Below are positions 1 to 10,185 of a stretch of DNA of 64,000 bases, piece after piece. Made by a program: the position numbers and the translations under genes. Every line of letters begins with the position of its first letter. Position 1 is the first letter of the stretch. The DNA comes from CAWAYH01 sp963786195 (GTDB lineage: Bacteria > Acidobacteriota > Vicinamibacteria > Vicinamibacterales > 2-12-FULL-66-21): positions 62,001 to 126,000 of the forward strand of contig CAWAYH010000006.1 of the NCBI GenBank assembly GCA_963786195.1. The letters run 5' to 3'. The notes beneath the pieces are model-generated. The model saw nothing but the letters and a program-made list of their open reading frames with translations. It ran no database searches and was not told where the DNA came from.

Positions 1-69
1 AAGAACGCGACCAAAGCGGTCGACAAGGCGCTCAAGAAGTTCCCGGTGAAGGAACTCTCCTCGAATTGA
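1..69 (+). CDS. C-terminal end of an unidentified protein (partial)
   Basis: Frame 1 is open from the first base to a TGA at 67-69 and encodes 22 residues, rich in lysine and ending KELSSN. The rest of the gene lies outside the window, so no function can be given. The next gene, on the opposite strand, ends at 130, so the two genes converge. Confidence 0.5.
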   Translation, partial: KNATKAVDKALKKFPVKELSSN

Positions 70-129
70 CAGCGCGCTGCGAGCGAAGGAGTCAGGGGCG
101 CACGAGAGTGCGCCCCTCTCCCGCTCGAC

Positions 130-809
130 TCAGCGCGCTGGCTTCGGACGTCTGAACACGAGCGGGGCGGGCGTGGGTCCCTGCGTCCAGGTTCCGACGA
201 TCTGGCCGTCTCTCAAATCGCCCTGGTAGGTCCCGTGCGCGGCTCTCATGAGAAGGTGCGATCCCGTCTGCACGATCGCGACGATGGGACTCTCTTCATT
301 GCCCTGATCCACGCTGATGAACTTTCCTGTCGCTGAGCCGCCGGCGCCGTTCGACAGCGTCAGCGTGAAACGGAGCCGCTCGCCGGGGTCGTTGACTTCC
401 GCTTCCCAGGCGCCCTCGAAGTCCTTGGTGATCGGCGTGCTTTCCGTTCGGGTCAGCGCGAAGGGCACCACCCGAGTGCCCTGCGTGAAATCGCCGGTCA
501 GCGACTTGCCGTCCTGGGACACCTTGCCCTTGAACGTGGGGGTGCCGGGAAAGGCCGGCATCCCGAAGCTCACGGCGTCGCCTTCCACGGTGATCGTCAG
601 AGGCATGGCTTTCACGTTCTGGGCCGGGACGGCGATGTTGCCTTTCCACCCGTCCGCGCTCTTTGCGAGCGCGACTCCGACCTTCAGCTCTTTGCCCGGA
701 TCCTTGATGACGCCTTCCCAGTAGCCGGTAGGGCCTGTGCCTGGCTGGGCCTGCGCGGTGATTACCGCCATCACGAGGACGGCGGCTGCTGACAGTGGTG
801 TCTCGTCAT
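130..809 (-). CDS. secreted beta-rich protein of unknown function
   Basis: I do not recognise a named family. The body holds two similar halves, each starting with a G-x-W-E motif (GYWEGVI, GAWEAEV) and containing a G-x-LTGDF or ATGKF-type strand, which suggests a duplicated small beta-barrel or lipocalin-like module. A related module forms the N-terminus of the DinB fusion at 10186-10999. The only in-frame start is a GTG at 774, which would cut a signal peptide in half. One base shift near 800 would restore an ATG at 809 and a leader with LSAAAVLVMAVITAQAQ, so I take 809 as the true start. The stop of the cyclase gene lies 7 bases upstream, so the two are probably co-transcribed. Confidence 0.7.
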
Positions 810-816
810 GTCAGGT

Positions 817-2069
817 TCAGACGCGCGGGGCCGGCAATTGGCCGTTGTCTGTGGCTATCTTCCAGGCCCTGATGCGGCCGACGTTGCGGCCGTCGACGGG
901 CTGGATCTCGGCGCAGCGCGCCTGACTGCGCTCATCGAGCTTCTGGTGAAACGCATTGCTGAGGACGACTTCGCCCGGGCCCGCGAGCGTCAGGAGGCGC
1001 GAGGCGACGTTGATGCAGTCGCCGATCGCGCCGACATGGAGCCTGCTGAACGGACGAAGCGACACGATCTGCAGATCCCCGAGCGCCACGCCCGACGTGC
1101 AGGCCGCCGGACGTCTGCTCGCGATCGATCCGCCGCTGCCAGTGCTGCGAGACGGAGTCGCCGATCCTGCAGAGTGCGCGCGCCGTGTCCAGGACAGCAT
1201 CCGGCAGGGCCCGGGGATGATCGGGAATGCCGAAGAGTCCGATGACCTCGTCGCCCTGGAACTGATAGAGCATGCCGCCGTTGTTGATGATCTGGTAGCG
1301 CGCTTTCGAGTAGAAGGCGGTCAGGCTCTCGCGGACGATCTCGGCGTCGCTGGTATCGCGCACGTAGCTCGAGAACGAGCAGAGATCGGCCAGCAGCACG
1401 GCGACCGCCTGATACGGGCCCGGCGGCAGGATGTCGCGAGGCGTCGGACGGCCGGCGCTCCGAAGCTGCTTGAGGCGCCAGAATCCAAAGTGCCAGAGGA
1501 GCTCGGCCTTGAGCGGATCGTGCTCGTAGTCCGCGAACGATGATCCGCCGAACGCGTGAAAGCCCTTCGCGCGATCGATCGCCTGGCGGACGTCCAGCAG
1601 CGTCTCGGCGGTGATCTCCGGAATGGTGACGTCGAACCGTTCTGCGAGCTGCGACAGCAGCCGCGCCTCGTCCCAGATCTCGAGCGCCAGCTCCGGATGG
1701 AGGCGCGCGCTCAGCTCACGTTCGACCGCGTCCCAGCCCGCGCGCGGCTCCCGGTCGACGACCACGACGATTTTCTTCGCCGCTGCGGCGTTCGCGCTCG
1801 CGGGTGCGGCATACTTGCTGGCCGAGGTGGTGGATCAGTTTTTCATTGGTATAGCCGTACTTGACTTCGACGAAGTACGACGGCCGGCCCGACGGCGCGA
1901 CTCTGATATCGGCAAACGCTCCCGGTGACCCGAGCCAGTACTCGCGGTCGATCCGGACGGCTTCCGGCGCCAGACCATCGCTGACGACGTGCTCGAAGCG
2001 GCAGAGGTCGCAGCAGAGCTCCTCCAGGAGCAACCGAAACTCGCCGAGACTGCCCTGGCCCTCGAGCAT
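817..2069 (-). CDS. class III nucleotide cyclase with N-terminal PD-(D/E)XK-like domain (frameshifted)
   Basis: Joining three frames (shifts near 1810 and 1110) gives about 415 residues. The first ~130 contain ADIRV followed after 13 residues by EVK, then a KLIHHLGQ helix and a KKIVVVVDREPR strand, the usual layout of a PD-(D/E)XK restriction-endonuclease-like fold. The C-terminal ~200 residues are a class III cyclase: metal-binding Asp in LLADLCSFS, second Asp in FQGDEVIGLFG, and transition-state Asn/Arg in INVASRL. The residues that select adenine in adenylate cyclases, Lys before the GD and Asp before the second GD, are Gln (YQFQGD) and His (LHVGAIGD) here. It should therefore be catalytically competent but need not make cAMP. 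No membrane segment or signal peptide is seen, so it is probably cytoplasmic. The nuclease-like label rests on motif spacing only. Confidence 0.75.
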
Positions 2070-2144
2070 TAGCGACCCTCGGCTCGATTGCGAGGCAGGA
2101 GCGGCTCGCGCGATCGAACTTGGCGAGATTATGGCACGGGGCTG

Positions 2145-2687
2145 TCAGCACCATCGCAGCGTTGCGCGAAGACCGACGGATTCCCTGCCGAGCGCGACGC
2201 CGATGTCCGTCGACTTGTCGGCTGGCGCCTTGTAGACGACCTGGCGGCTGGACCTGATCGCGTCGATCAGCAGACCCACGCCGGCGCCCACGGCGATCGA
2301 TCCGTAGAGCGAGTCGTGACACTCCTCGCAGTCGTCGTAGTAATCCGGGATCAGCCCGAGGGCCGCGCCGACGCCCGCGCCAATCAGCAACCCGTTCCAC
2401 AACGAGTCCCGCCGCCGGGTCTCGACGGTCTTCACCTGGTCTCTGCGAATGTCGAGCGGGCCGGCGGCGGCAGTGAGACGCAGATGACTCTGATCGACGG
2501 CCGAGACGATGCCCCTTGTCCGCTTGCCGTCGGTCGTCGTCACGTCCACCTGGGCCTGCGGCTTGAGCACCTTCGCGAGCTCGTCGAGGGACGCGACGGG
2601 CGGGACCTGGGCGCTGGCGGCACCCGCCGTCGACAGCGTCACCGAGAAAATCACACACGCCGCCCATCGGTTCGCCGCTGGATGCAT
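2145..2687 (-). CDS. secreted/envelope protein with glycine-rich hydrophobic segments
   Basis: A 180-residue protein with a clear signal peptide (hydrophobic core then GAASAQ cleavage region). After it comes a small basic beta region (VDVTTTDGKRTRG, QVKTVETRRR), then two glycine-rich hydrophobic stretches, GLLIGAGVGAALGL and GSIAVGAGVGLLIDA, separated by the acidic and cysteine-containing YYDDCEECHD. The pattern resembles glycine-zipper envelope proteins common in Acidobacteriota. GGAGG lies 5-10 bases before the ATG. It is transcribed toward the cyclase gene, with 75 bases between them. No specific function is known to me. Confidence 0.7.
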   Translation of the reverse strand: MHPAANRWAACVIFSVTLSTAGAASAQVPPVASLDELAKVLKPQAQVDVTTTDGKRTRGIVSAVDQSHLRLTAAAGPLDIRRDQVKTVETRRRDSLWNGLLIGAGVGAALGLIPDYYDDCEECHDSLYGSIAVGAGVGLLIDAIRSSRQVVYKAPADKSTDIGVALGRESVGLRATLRWC

Positions 2688-2794
2688 GACGCTCCTCCGT
2701 GCCGGTCTGCCTGGCTAATGTGAAAACCGCCCGGAAACGGGCTCATCGGGAACGGTGCGTGTGGCGGAACTATCCCCCGCCGCCAGGGATCACC

Positions 2795-4038
2795 TCAACC
2801 CTGGGACTGCAGCTCGCGCAGCCGGCGCTCGAGGAACCGGCGCTCGCTTTCGTTGGTCACGAGCGCCAGGGCCCGGGTGTAGCTCCGGGCCGCGTCGGCC
2901 GCCGCGCCGAGCCGGCGCAGCAGATCGGCGCGCGCGGCATGCAGCAGGTGGTAGCCGTCGAGCTGATCCGAGAGGCCCTCGATGATCGCGAGCGCGGGCC
3001 GCGGACCGTCGACCATCGCGACCGCGACCGCGCGGTTCAACGACACGACGGGCGACGGCTGCACGCGCTCCAGCAGATCGTAGAGGCGGACGATCTGCGG
3101 CCAATCGGTCTCGTCCGCTCGCTTCGCGCGGCAGTGCAGCGCGGCTATGGCTGCCTGCAGCGCGAACGGCGAGGGTCCCGCGCGCAGCGCCTCGTCCACG
3201 AGCGGCAGCGCTTCAGCGATCTGCTGATGATCCCAGCGCTGCCGATCCTGATCCTCCAGCAGCACCGGCTCGCCCGCTTCGTCCAGCCTGACGTCCCGGC
3301 GCGAGTCGTGAAGCAGCATGAGCGCGAGCAGCGCGGTCGCATCCGGCGGCGGCGACGGGGCCATCAGCGTGCGCACGAGTCGGCCGAGACGAATGGCCTC
3401 GGTCGAAAGATCCGTCCGCAGCAGGCGCCGACCGCGAGTGGCGGCGTAGCCTTCATTGAAGATGAGATAGATGACCGCGAGAACCGCCTCGAGCCGCTCG
3501 GGCATGTCCGTCGTCTCGGGCACCTTGTACGGAATGGCGGCGTCGCGAATCTTCCGCTTGGCCCGCACCAGCCGCTGCGCCATGGTCGCCGGCGGCACGA
3601 GAAACGCGCGGGCAATCTCGTCGGTTTCGAGCCCGCCGAGCGTGCGCAGCGTCAGCGCGACCTGGGCTTCCGGGGCGAGCGCCGGGTGGCAGCAGGTGAA
3701 GATCAGCCGCAGGCGATCGTCGGGAATGTTCAGCTGAATCGTAGTCGGGCTCGTCGGTGAGCCGCGCCAGGCCCAGGGCGGCGTGCGACGCGACCACGTC
3801 CTCGAAGCGCGCGCGGCGCCGGATGCGATCGATGGCCTTGTGACGAGCGGTCTGGATGACCCAGGCGCGGGGGAACTCCGGCACGCCGGAGGTGGGCCAC
3901 TGCTCCAGCGCGGCCGCAAACGCTTCCTGCACCGACTCTTCGGCCAGCATCGAAGTCGCCGACCAGGCGGATCAGCGTCGCGAGGATCCGGCCCCACTCG
4001 GCGCGAAACAACGCGTCGACGGCAGCGGTGGCGTCCAT
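2795..4038 (-). CDS. ECF42-type RNA polymerase sigma factor with TPR-like C-terminal extension (frameshifted)
   Basis: Two shifts (near 3950 and 3740) split a ~413-residue protein that starts MDATAAVDALFRAEWGRILA. Sigma region 2 carries the AWVIQTARHKAIDRIRRR stretch. Region 4 carries LRTLGGLETDEIARAFLVP followed by MAQRLVRAKRKIRDA. A ~200-residue helical C-terminal extension (HDSRRD, LNRAVAVAMVDGP, HAARADLLRRLG) follows and matches the TPR-like tail that defines group ECF42. In this family the extension, rather than an anti-sigma factor, is needed for activity. The divergent neighbour at 4140 encodes a DGPF protein, the standard genomic partner and target of ECF42. It directs RNA polymerase in the cytoplasm to a small regulon. 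Confidence 0.88.
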
Positions 4039-4093
4039 TGTCAGGACACAGAATACAGGAGACAGAATACAGAGCGCTCAGCTGGAAGCTGAG

Positions 4094-4120
4094 TGTCGAT
4101 TTTGCCATTTCCCGTTCGAT
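4094..4120 (+). promoter_or_regulatory. candidate ECF42-dependent promoter of the DGPF gene
   Basis: TGTCGA lies at 4094-4099 and TCGAT at 4116-4120, separated by 16 bases, in the short gap between the ECF42 gene and its DGPF partner. From memory, ECF42 promoters carry TGTCGA at -35 and a CGA/TC-type -10. A start site about 7 bases after the -10 would leave a leader of only ~14 bases carrying the GGAGG at 4128-4132. The match is by eye. Confidence 0.55.
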
Positions 4121-4139
4121 TCACTTCTGGAGGCACAAC

Positions 4140-4538
4140 ATGCAGTACATGCTGCTGATTCATCACGACGAAAAGGTCTGGAACGAGCTGAGCGAGGCCG
4201 ACAAGGTGAAGATCTACATGGAGTACCGCAAGCTGAGGGAAGAGACCCTGGCGACCGGACAGTTCCTGGGCGGCTCTCAGCTGCAGCCGACGGCTGCGGC
4301 CACGAGCCTCAGGGTCCGGAACGGCAAGAACCTCGTGACAGACGGCCCGTTCGCCGAAACACGCGAGCAGCTCGGCGGATACTTCCTCATAGAGGCAAAG
4401 GATCTGGACGAGGCGATCACGATCGCCGCGAGGATTCCGTCGGCGCGCATGGGCACGATCGAGATCCGGCCGCTGCAGCCGGGGGCGCCAACGACTGAAA
4501 CGCCGCAGGGTGCGGGCGTGTCGTCACGGGCGCGATGA
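4140..4538 (+). CDS. YCII-related DGPF-domain protein, ECF42 partner
   Basis: A 132-residue protein with the family start MQYMLLIHHDE and the signature TDGPFAETREQLGGYFLIEA around residues 60-80, typical of DGPF/YCII-like proteins (ferredoxin-like dimers of unknown activity). It is divergent from the ECF42 sigma factor, the conserved arrangement for this pair, and a candidate ECF42 promoter lies directly upstream. GGAGG precedes the ATG by 7 bases. The ~25 residues after EIRPLQPG are probably a disordered tail. Such proteins often occur in several copies as the main ECF42 targets; only one is present here. Confidence 0.88.
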   Translation: MQYMLLIHHDEKVWNELSEADKVKIYMEYRKLREETLATGQFLGGSQLQPTAAATSLRVRNGKNLVTDGPFAETREQLGGYFLIEAKDLDEAITIAARIPSARMGTIEIRPLQPGAPTTETPQGAGVSSRAR

Positions 4539-4563
4539 GCGATGATGCGAGTGGCCAGGTCAG

Positions 4564-4935
4564 CTAGAGGCCACCGCCCCTGATGACGAAATCGCGCTTG
4601 GGGTCCAGGTCGGATCGGTTGATACGCGTCTCGTCGGGCTGCTTGACGATCGTCTCGCCGCCCAGCACCTGCAACTCGATACGGTAGGTGCCTTCGGGAA
4701 CCTTGATCGTGTACCCGCCGTTGACGCCAGTGGTCGCTTCGAATCGCGCACCGCTCGTCGTGTCGATGGCGGTGACCTGTCGTCCCGCGACGGCGGCCTT
4801 CGACTCGGTCGAGACGATTCCGGCGATCGTGCCGCCAACACCCGGCGGCCTTTCACCGGCGCCAATCACCGGCCCGGGATGGCATCCGGCGGCAGCAAAC
4901 AAGCCCAGCGCGAGCAACGCGTGTGACAACCTCAT
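4564..4935 (-). CDS. lipoprotein with carboxypeptidase-regulatory-like beta domain
   Basis: The 123-residue product begins with a lipoprotein signal (basic start, hydrophobic core, lipobox LFAAAGC with Cys about residue 18). The mature part is one Ig-like regulatory domain: GTIAGIVSTESKAAVAG, then a variable strand, then TTGVNGGYTIKVPEGTYRIEL. This domain is common in acidobacterial envelope proteins and has no enzymatic role. It lies 80 bases upstream of nothing obvious on its own strand, and converges with the DGPF gene. It is predicted to be anchored to the outer or inner membrane. Confidence 0.75.
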   Translation of the reverse strand: MRLSHALLALGLFAAAGCHPGPVIGAGERPPGVGGTIAGIVSTESKAAVAGRQVTAIDTTSGARFEATTGVNGGYTIKVPEGTYRIELQVLGGETIVKQPDETRINRSDLDPKRDFVIRGGGL

Positions 4936-5017
4936 GATGAGGCTAGGTTAGCACGGGGCCGGCGGCGAGTCGGCGTGGGAACGCACGCCTCGCCGCCGGA
5001 CTTCGAACGCTGACTCG

Positions 5018-8000
5018 CTACCAGTTGATGCGGAACGAGCAGCTGACCGAGACGGCCGCCCGGATCGAAGTTGTTGTCCGGATCGCGGTACGCCTCGTCC
5101 ACCTGGAAGATGTCCGCATCCGTGCCCGGATTCGACGACCGGGAAGTAGTTGATGTTGTCGAACAGGTTCAGCACGTCGACGCGCAGCTCGAAGTTCACC
5201 GAGCCGTGAATCGGGAACCGCTTCGTGACGCCGACATCGACGCGCGTGAAGAACGGCGCCCGAATCAGGAGCGTTCGCGACCCGCAGTCGCCCGCCTTGA
5301 GCTCGATGCAGTTCACGCTGTTCGCCGGCGCCATGTAACGGCCCTCGGGAACTCCGAGATTGGAGTACCCGGTTGCTGACGTCGCACTGGTGTTGAACGC
5401 GCGCCGCGTGTTGAGGATGACGTCGTCCGGGAGCATCGTGACCAGCTCGCGGCCCGGATTGTCCGGGTCCGGGATGATCCGGATACGAGTACATCTTCTG
5501 CAGATCGCTCGCGGACATGCCGACGAGACGCACGTTGCCCATGTTGACCATGCGCGCCTGGATTCGGGCGGCGCCGCTGAACTCCCATCCGCCCACCACG
5601 CCGTTGAGGATCGGATTCAGGTTCGCGCCGTACCGCTGACCGTGGCCGACCGGGATCGTCCAGTTCCACTGGCCCTTGATCGCGTGCCGCACGTTGGCGG
5701 TGGGGTTCATGACGCGGCCGTAATGGAAGCCCTGGAACGCCGAGCCTCCTTCGATCGCGTACTGGTAGCTCGCGTTGAACGCGAACCCGCGCGACAGCCG
5801 CCGCCGCACCTCGAACTGGAGCGCGTGGTAGTCGCTGAACGCCCCGCTGTCGACGACGTTCACATCGTCGATGTCGGGATTGACGATGAAGAAGTTCGCG
5901 GCCAGGCCGGCGTTCCGTGCGTTGGTACGACGACCCTGGTCGTTGTCGAGATCCCCCGCGGAGTTGAACGGCTGCGCGTTCGTCTGGCCCATGTCCCCGG
6001 TGAGGCCGGTGTTCGTCCAGATGTTCGTGGCATAGGCCGCCGGGTCGTTCGCGTTGCGGCTCGCGTTCAGATACGCGAGGTAGATCGGCAACGGATTCGT
6101 GCCGGTGCCCGGACCGAAGTAGGCGAACGATCCGGCGCGGCTGCCGCCGGCGAGGTTGTTGGCCAGCAGGTTGGCCCTCGCGCGGAGGAACTCGTCGTAG
6201 AACCCGTTCTCGATGACGTTCAGCTCGTTGTAATTGAGCGTCGACCACTGGTTGACGCCGCGCGTCCCGACGTACCGCAGTTCGACGGCCATGTCCCGTC
6301 CGACGGCACGCTGAAAGCCAACCGTCCAGCTGCGCGCGGACGCGATCTCGATGTCCGGATGGAACGCGGCGATGTCGTCCGCCCGATTCGGCCTGATCGC
6401 GATCGGATAGGTCGGGGGTGCGGGGAGCGGCAGCGTGGTCAGCCGATTCGTCTCGCGAAGCAGCACCGGCCACGACTGGCCCGGAGGCACCAGACCGGTA
6501 TTGGCGTCCCGGGTGACGGAGATGGTGCTTCCGGGATTGACGCCGAAGATGCCGGTGAACTGCGCAAAACCCTGCCGCTCGTACGCGACGGAGTAGCCGC
6601 CCCGGAGCGTCGCCTGCTCGGGGTCGCCGAGGAGCTTGCGAAGCCAGCCGTCCTGCACGTTCGGCCGCCAGGCCACGCCGACGTTCGGCGCGAAGTTGTT
6701 CCAGTCGACGTTGTAGCCGCGGGTGCCGCTCGTAAACTGCACGAACTCCGGCGTTGCGCCGCCGCTCGAGCCTGGGTCGAAGAAGTTGCAGGCTGTGTAG
6801 ATGCCGCCGTCACCCAGACCTGACAAGCCGCAGATGGACGCCAGCGAGGCGGTCGACATCGTGTCGTTGACCGGCGAGAAGGGGGACTGGACGTCCCACC
6901 GCAGGCCCGCGTTGATCGTCAGGGCCGGCGTCAGGCGCCACGAGTCCTGCACGAACCCCGAGTAGTTGTCGATCTTGCCGGCGCGGCGGCGGTTGCCGTT
7001 CAACGTGTACTCGTTCGTCTCCGCGTCGAGCGTGGCAATCCCGGTCACCGCGGCGACGCGCCCGGTGAGCAGCGCGTAGAGATCCCGCGCGTCGGTGAGC
7101 TGCGCGGCCCCCGCCCCGGGGAAGTTCGTCGGTGTTGAAGATGCCCGCTGCCGGGTCGTTCGCATTGTTGAAGGAGAGGTTGATCCCGGTCACCTGCTGC
7201 TCGGAATCGTCCCAGGCGCGGCCGAGGAACACGCCGCCTCCGAACGTGAAGCTGTGCTTGCCCTTGTTCCAGGTCAGCGTCTCGTCGAACGTGTACTGAT
7301 ACGCGCTGCGTCCCGACAACGTGTTGCCGTCGTGCCAGTTCGTGAGGCCGATGTTGGCGTCGAGATCGATCGCATAGCCGCTCGTGTCATCGAACGTCTG
7401 AGGGCCTGTGCTGTGGGGCTGCCCGAAGAACATCCGCTCGCCTCTCGTGATGCCGAACCGGAACTCGCTCACGAGCGCAGAGCTCAGGGTCGAGCGCAGG
7501 GAGATCGACCGCGTCGGGCGCCTGACGACCGTGTGCCGGTAGTTGGGCGAGTCCGGGAACTGATGATCGAACTCGTTCAGCTGATCGGGGTTGCGATCCT
7601 GCCAGAGCTTGTTGAACGTGCCGCTGAGCCGGTGGTTGTCACCGAGGTTGTAGTCGATGCGGATGGCGGGCTGGTGTTCCGTCTGCATCGCGGGGCTCAG
7701 CCAGTTGTAGTCGAGCCGGAGCGGATCGGTCGACTGCGACAGCACGCCCGTCTTGTGGGTCGCCGCATCGATGAGAGCCAGCGTCTGCATGACGACCGGG
7801 TCGGTGGTCGCCAGCTGGCCGCTGTTTCGCGCTACATCGAGCACGTTGATTTCCCGCGTCTCCAGCGCGTTGCCGCTGGTCACGGAATAGCGGAACCAGC
7901 CCTGCAGCGCCCTCGGGTGCAGCACGGATTCGGCCGCGGGAGGCGTCGTTCGGAAGGCGCAGCTGCTCGTAGTGAACGAAGAAGAAGGCCTTGCCGCGGC

Positions 8001-8904
8001 CGTCGTAGAGCCCGGGAATCACGATCGGTCCGCCCTGGCGGACCCCGAACTGGTTGAGCTGCACGTCGTTCTTCGGGAAGCCCGTCCCGCTTGTTGAACC
8101 AGTAGTTCGTGTTCAACCACGTGTCACGGTAGTACTCGTACGCGCTCCCGCTGAACCGGTTCGTCCCCTGCCGGGTGACGAAGTTGATCTGAACCGCGCC
8201 GTGGCCTCCGACGTCGGCGCCGCCCGCCGCGGCCGTGACGGTGACCGCTTCGATGGCGTCCTGCCGCGGCCGGACCGGAGCGAAGAAGCCGTCGGTCGAC
8301 TTGTTGAAGTTGTCGTTGTTGCTGACGCCGTCCATGCGTGATGTTCAGGAACGACTCGGGCAGCCCGTTCACCGTCGTACCGCCGCGGGCGACGTCCGGC
8401 GTGTTCACGCCGACGAGATACGTCACGGCGTTCAGCACGTCGCGCGTTGGCGTCGGTATCTGCGCGAGCTGATCGACGTTGAGCGTCGCGGTCACGGTCG
8501 GCCGTCTGCGTGTTGATCAGTTCGGCGCTGGCGCCGGTGACGGTGACCGTCTCGGCGACGCTGCCGACTTCGAGTGTCGGATTGATCGTCGTCGGGATCC
8601 CGACCTGCACGCGGACGTCGGTGGTGACGACGGTTCTGAATCCGGTGAGCGAGACGCTGACGCTATAAGTGCCGGCCGACAGTGCGGGCACCGTGAACGC
8701 GCCCGTCGTGCCGCTGACGGTCTCGAATTTCGTCTGCGTCGCGTTGCTGGTCACGACAACGGTCGCGCCAGGAATCACCCCTCCCGCTGAGTCTTTGACG
8801 ACCCCGGAAATTGACGAGCTTGCGCCGCCTTGCCCGTACACGGTACCAGCAACAAGACACACCAAACCCGCGGTCAACAGCACCCGCTGGACGCTCTCCC
8901 TCAT
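5018..8904 (-). CDS. Oar-like TonB-dependent receptor with carboxypeptidase-regulatory domain (frameshifted)
   Basis: About 1,290 residues are recovered by joining frames at roughly 8508, 8340, 8085, 7935, 7130, 5470 and 5125. Order: signal peptide ending VYGQ; an N-terminal Ig-like regulatory domain (ISGVVKDSAGGVIPGATV ... GTYSVSVSLTGF); a plug domain containing MDGVSNNDNFN and AVQINFVTRQGTNRFSG; then a long 22-strand-type barrel with many Asn/Tyr/Trp-rich strands (RTNARNAGLAANFF, FNASYQYAIEGGS) ending in a C-terminal aromatic residue, LLFRINW. It should sit in the outer membrane and take up large substrates such as oligosaccharides or peptides, or act in surface assembly. GGAGGAGG precedes the ATG. 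Paralogues of this family are numerous in Acidobacteriota. Confidence 0.88.
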
Positions 8905-9126
8905 GACGTCCTCCTCCTCCCGAATTGTGTGGGTCTCCCCGGCGAAACGGTGGGTGCGGCTACTTTATTCGGGGAGTGACACTTCGTCAATCATCACGAT
9001 GAAGACGGGTGGGATAGACGATGGGATGAGCGGATCGTTACGGGTCGGCGGGCATGGGACTGGTTCCGCGTCACTGCGCGATAGCGTTTCGGCGTTGTGA
9101 CGATCGTATGTCGTGGGGAAAATAGT

Positions 9127-9522
9127 CGCTGAACGCCGCCGGGGCTGGCCGGTCGGCTCGGCGGCATGAATGCGTTGTCGCGCCGCGCGCGTCAACCGGA
9201 CCTCCACGTCCATGTCGGCGGAGCACGTCGGCCGGATCGGGCGACCTCTGAGCGACACGATCAGCGCAGCCAGTAAAATGGCCTCGCCGCGCCGCCGATC
9301 GGCGTCGGCGCCGTTTCGCCTCCAGCGCCCGCGCAACCCCGGTGCCCAACCGATGCTTTACCAGCGCCCGGATCACCCGAGCCGACGCCGTCCCCGTCAG
9401 CACGCGCGCGGGGAGGCCATTTTTCCGTGTCGCGCCCACTCGACAGGCTCGGGGCGCCCTGAGCTCGCCGAAGGGCGAAGCGGGAGGCCCGAGCCGACTG
9501 GCCCGCCCCGGGGCGTTCAGCG
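9127..9522 (-). repeat. diverged MITE-like element (copy C) with terminal inverted repeats
   Basis: Inverted arms at 9127-9161 and about 9489-9522 both read CGCTGAACGCC, then CCGGGGC, then GTCGGCTCGG going inward, with a few mismatches. Read on the minus strand, the interior follows the same order of blocks as the elements at 26906-27175 and 44099-44370. It is longer because a TCGACAGGCTCGGGGC/GCCCTGAGC palindromic repeat sits in it at about 9437-9478. It occupies most of the gap between the receptor gene and the DUF1579-like gene. No gene is supported here; the open frames are repeat sequence. Confidence 0.6.
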
Positions 9523-9550
9523 ATCCTCAGCGCCGTCCGCCGCTGTCTGC

Positions 9551-10171
9551 CTACCCGCCGGCCCCCTTCCTCGCAGGCGCGAGCGGACCGATCGAGCGTG
9601 CGGGACCGATGCGGCGAGCCTCGATGGTCAGGTGATCCTTCGTCCAGGTCTTGCCGTTGTCGACCGAGCGATCGGCCCTCCACGAAAAGCGATCGGGCTG
9701 GATGTCGTAGTAGCGAATTCTCAAGATGGACGGCGTCGATCCCATGACGCCGAACTTCTGCTCGAGGTGCATCTCGTTGCCGACCCGCTTGCCCGTGCCC
9801 ACGTTCTGCAGGCCGGTGGCGCCTTCGACGCTCACGAGCTCCCATCGATCCAGGACCGCGTTGTACGCGCGAAGCGTCGCCGAGACGTACAGCGTCTCGC
9901 TGGCGTCGCCGACGACGCGGTACTCGTCCAGGATCTGTCCGCCTTCGGCGAGCCGGACGGCGCTCCAGAACCCGCGGAGCTTCCCGAACTCCTTGTTGAC
10001 GGAGGTGAACTCCCAGTCGCCGAGCAGGTAATCGAAATCCGCGTGGTGAGCGTCCCAGGACGCCTTGATCTGTTCGGGCGTCCGCTTGCTCGTACCCTGA
10101 GCCGCGAGCGGCGGTGCGGCGAGCGACACGATCAGTGTGCTGGCGATCAACAGTAGGCTGGTGACGTGCAT
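9551..10171 (-). CDS. secreted DUF1579-like protein
   Basis: A 206-residue product with a signal peptide (LLLIASTLIVSLAAPPLAAQG). The core has the features of DUF1579/lipocalin-like secreted proteins: FDYLLGDWEFTSV near residue 47, then LAEGGQILDEYRVVG, LRAYNAVLDRWELVSVEG and LRIRYYDIQPDRFSWRADRSVDNGKTW. The WEF...W.. pattern resembles eight-stranded calycin folds that bind small hydrophobic ligands. Its start is 14 bases downstream of the stop of the DinB fusion gene, so the two probably form an operon. The last ~15 residues are low complexity. Its biological role is unknown. Confidence 0.75.
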   Translation of the reverse strand: MHVTSLLLIASTLIVSLAAPPLAAQGTSKRTPEQIKASWDAHHADFDYLLGDWEFTSVNKEFGKLRGFWSAVRLAEGGQILDEYRVVGDASETLYVSATLRAYNAVLDRWELVSVEGATGLQNVGTGKRVGNEMHLEQKFGVMGSTPSILRIRYYDIQPDRFSWRADRSVDNGKTWTKDHLTIEARRIGPARSIGPLAPARKGAGG

Positions 10172-10185
10172 GGCAAACCTCACTC

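Noticed and set aside
956..1543. Plus-strand frames across 737-2723
   Set aside because: They are antisense shadows of the cyclase and envelope protein genes and show Arg/Ala-biased composition without motifs.
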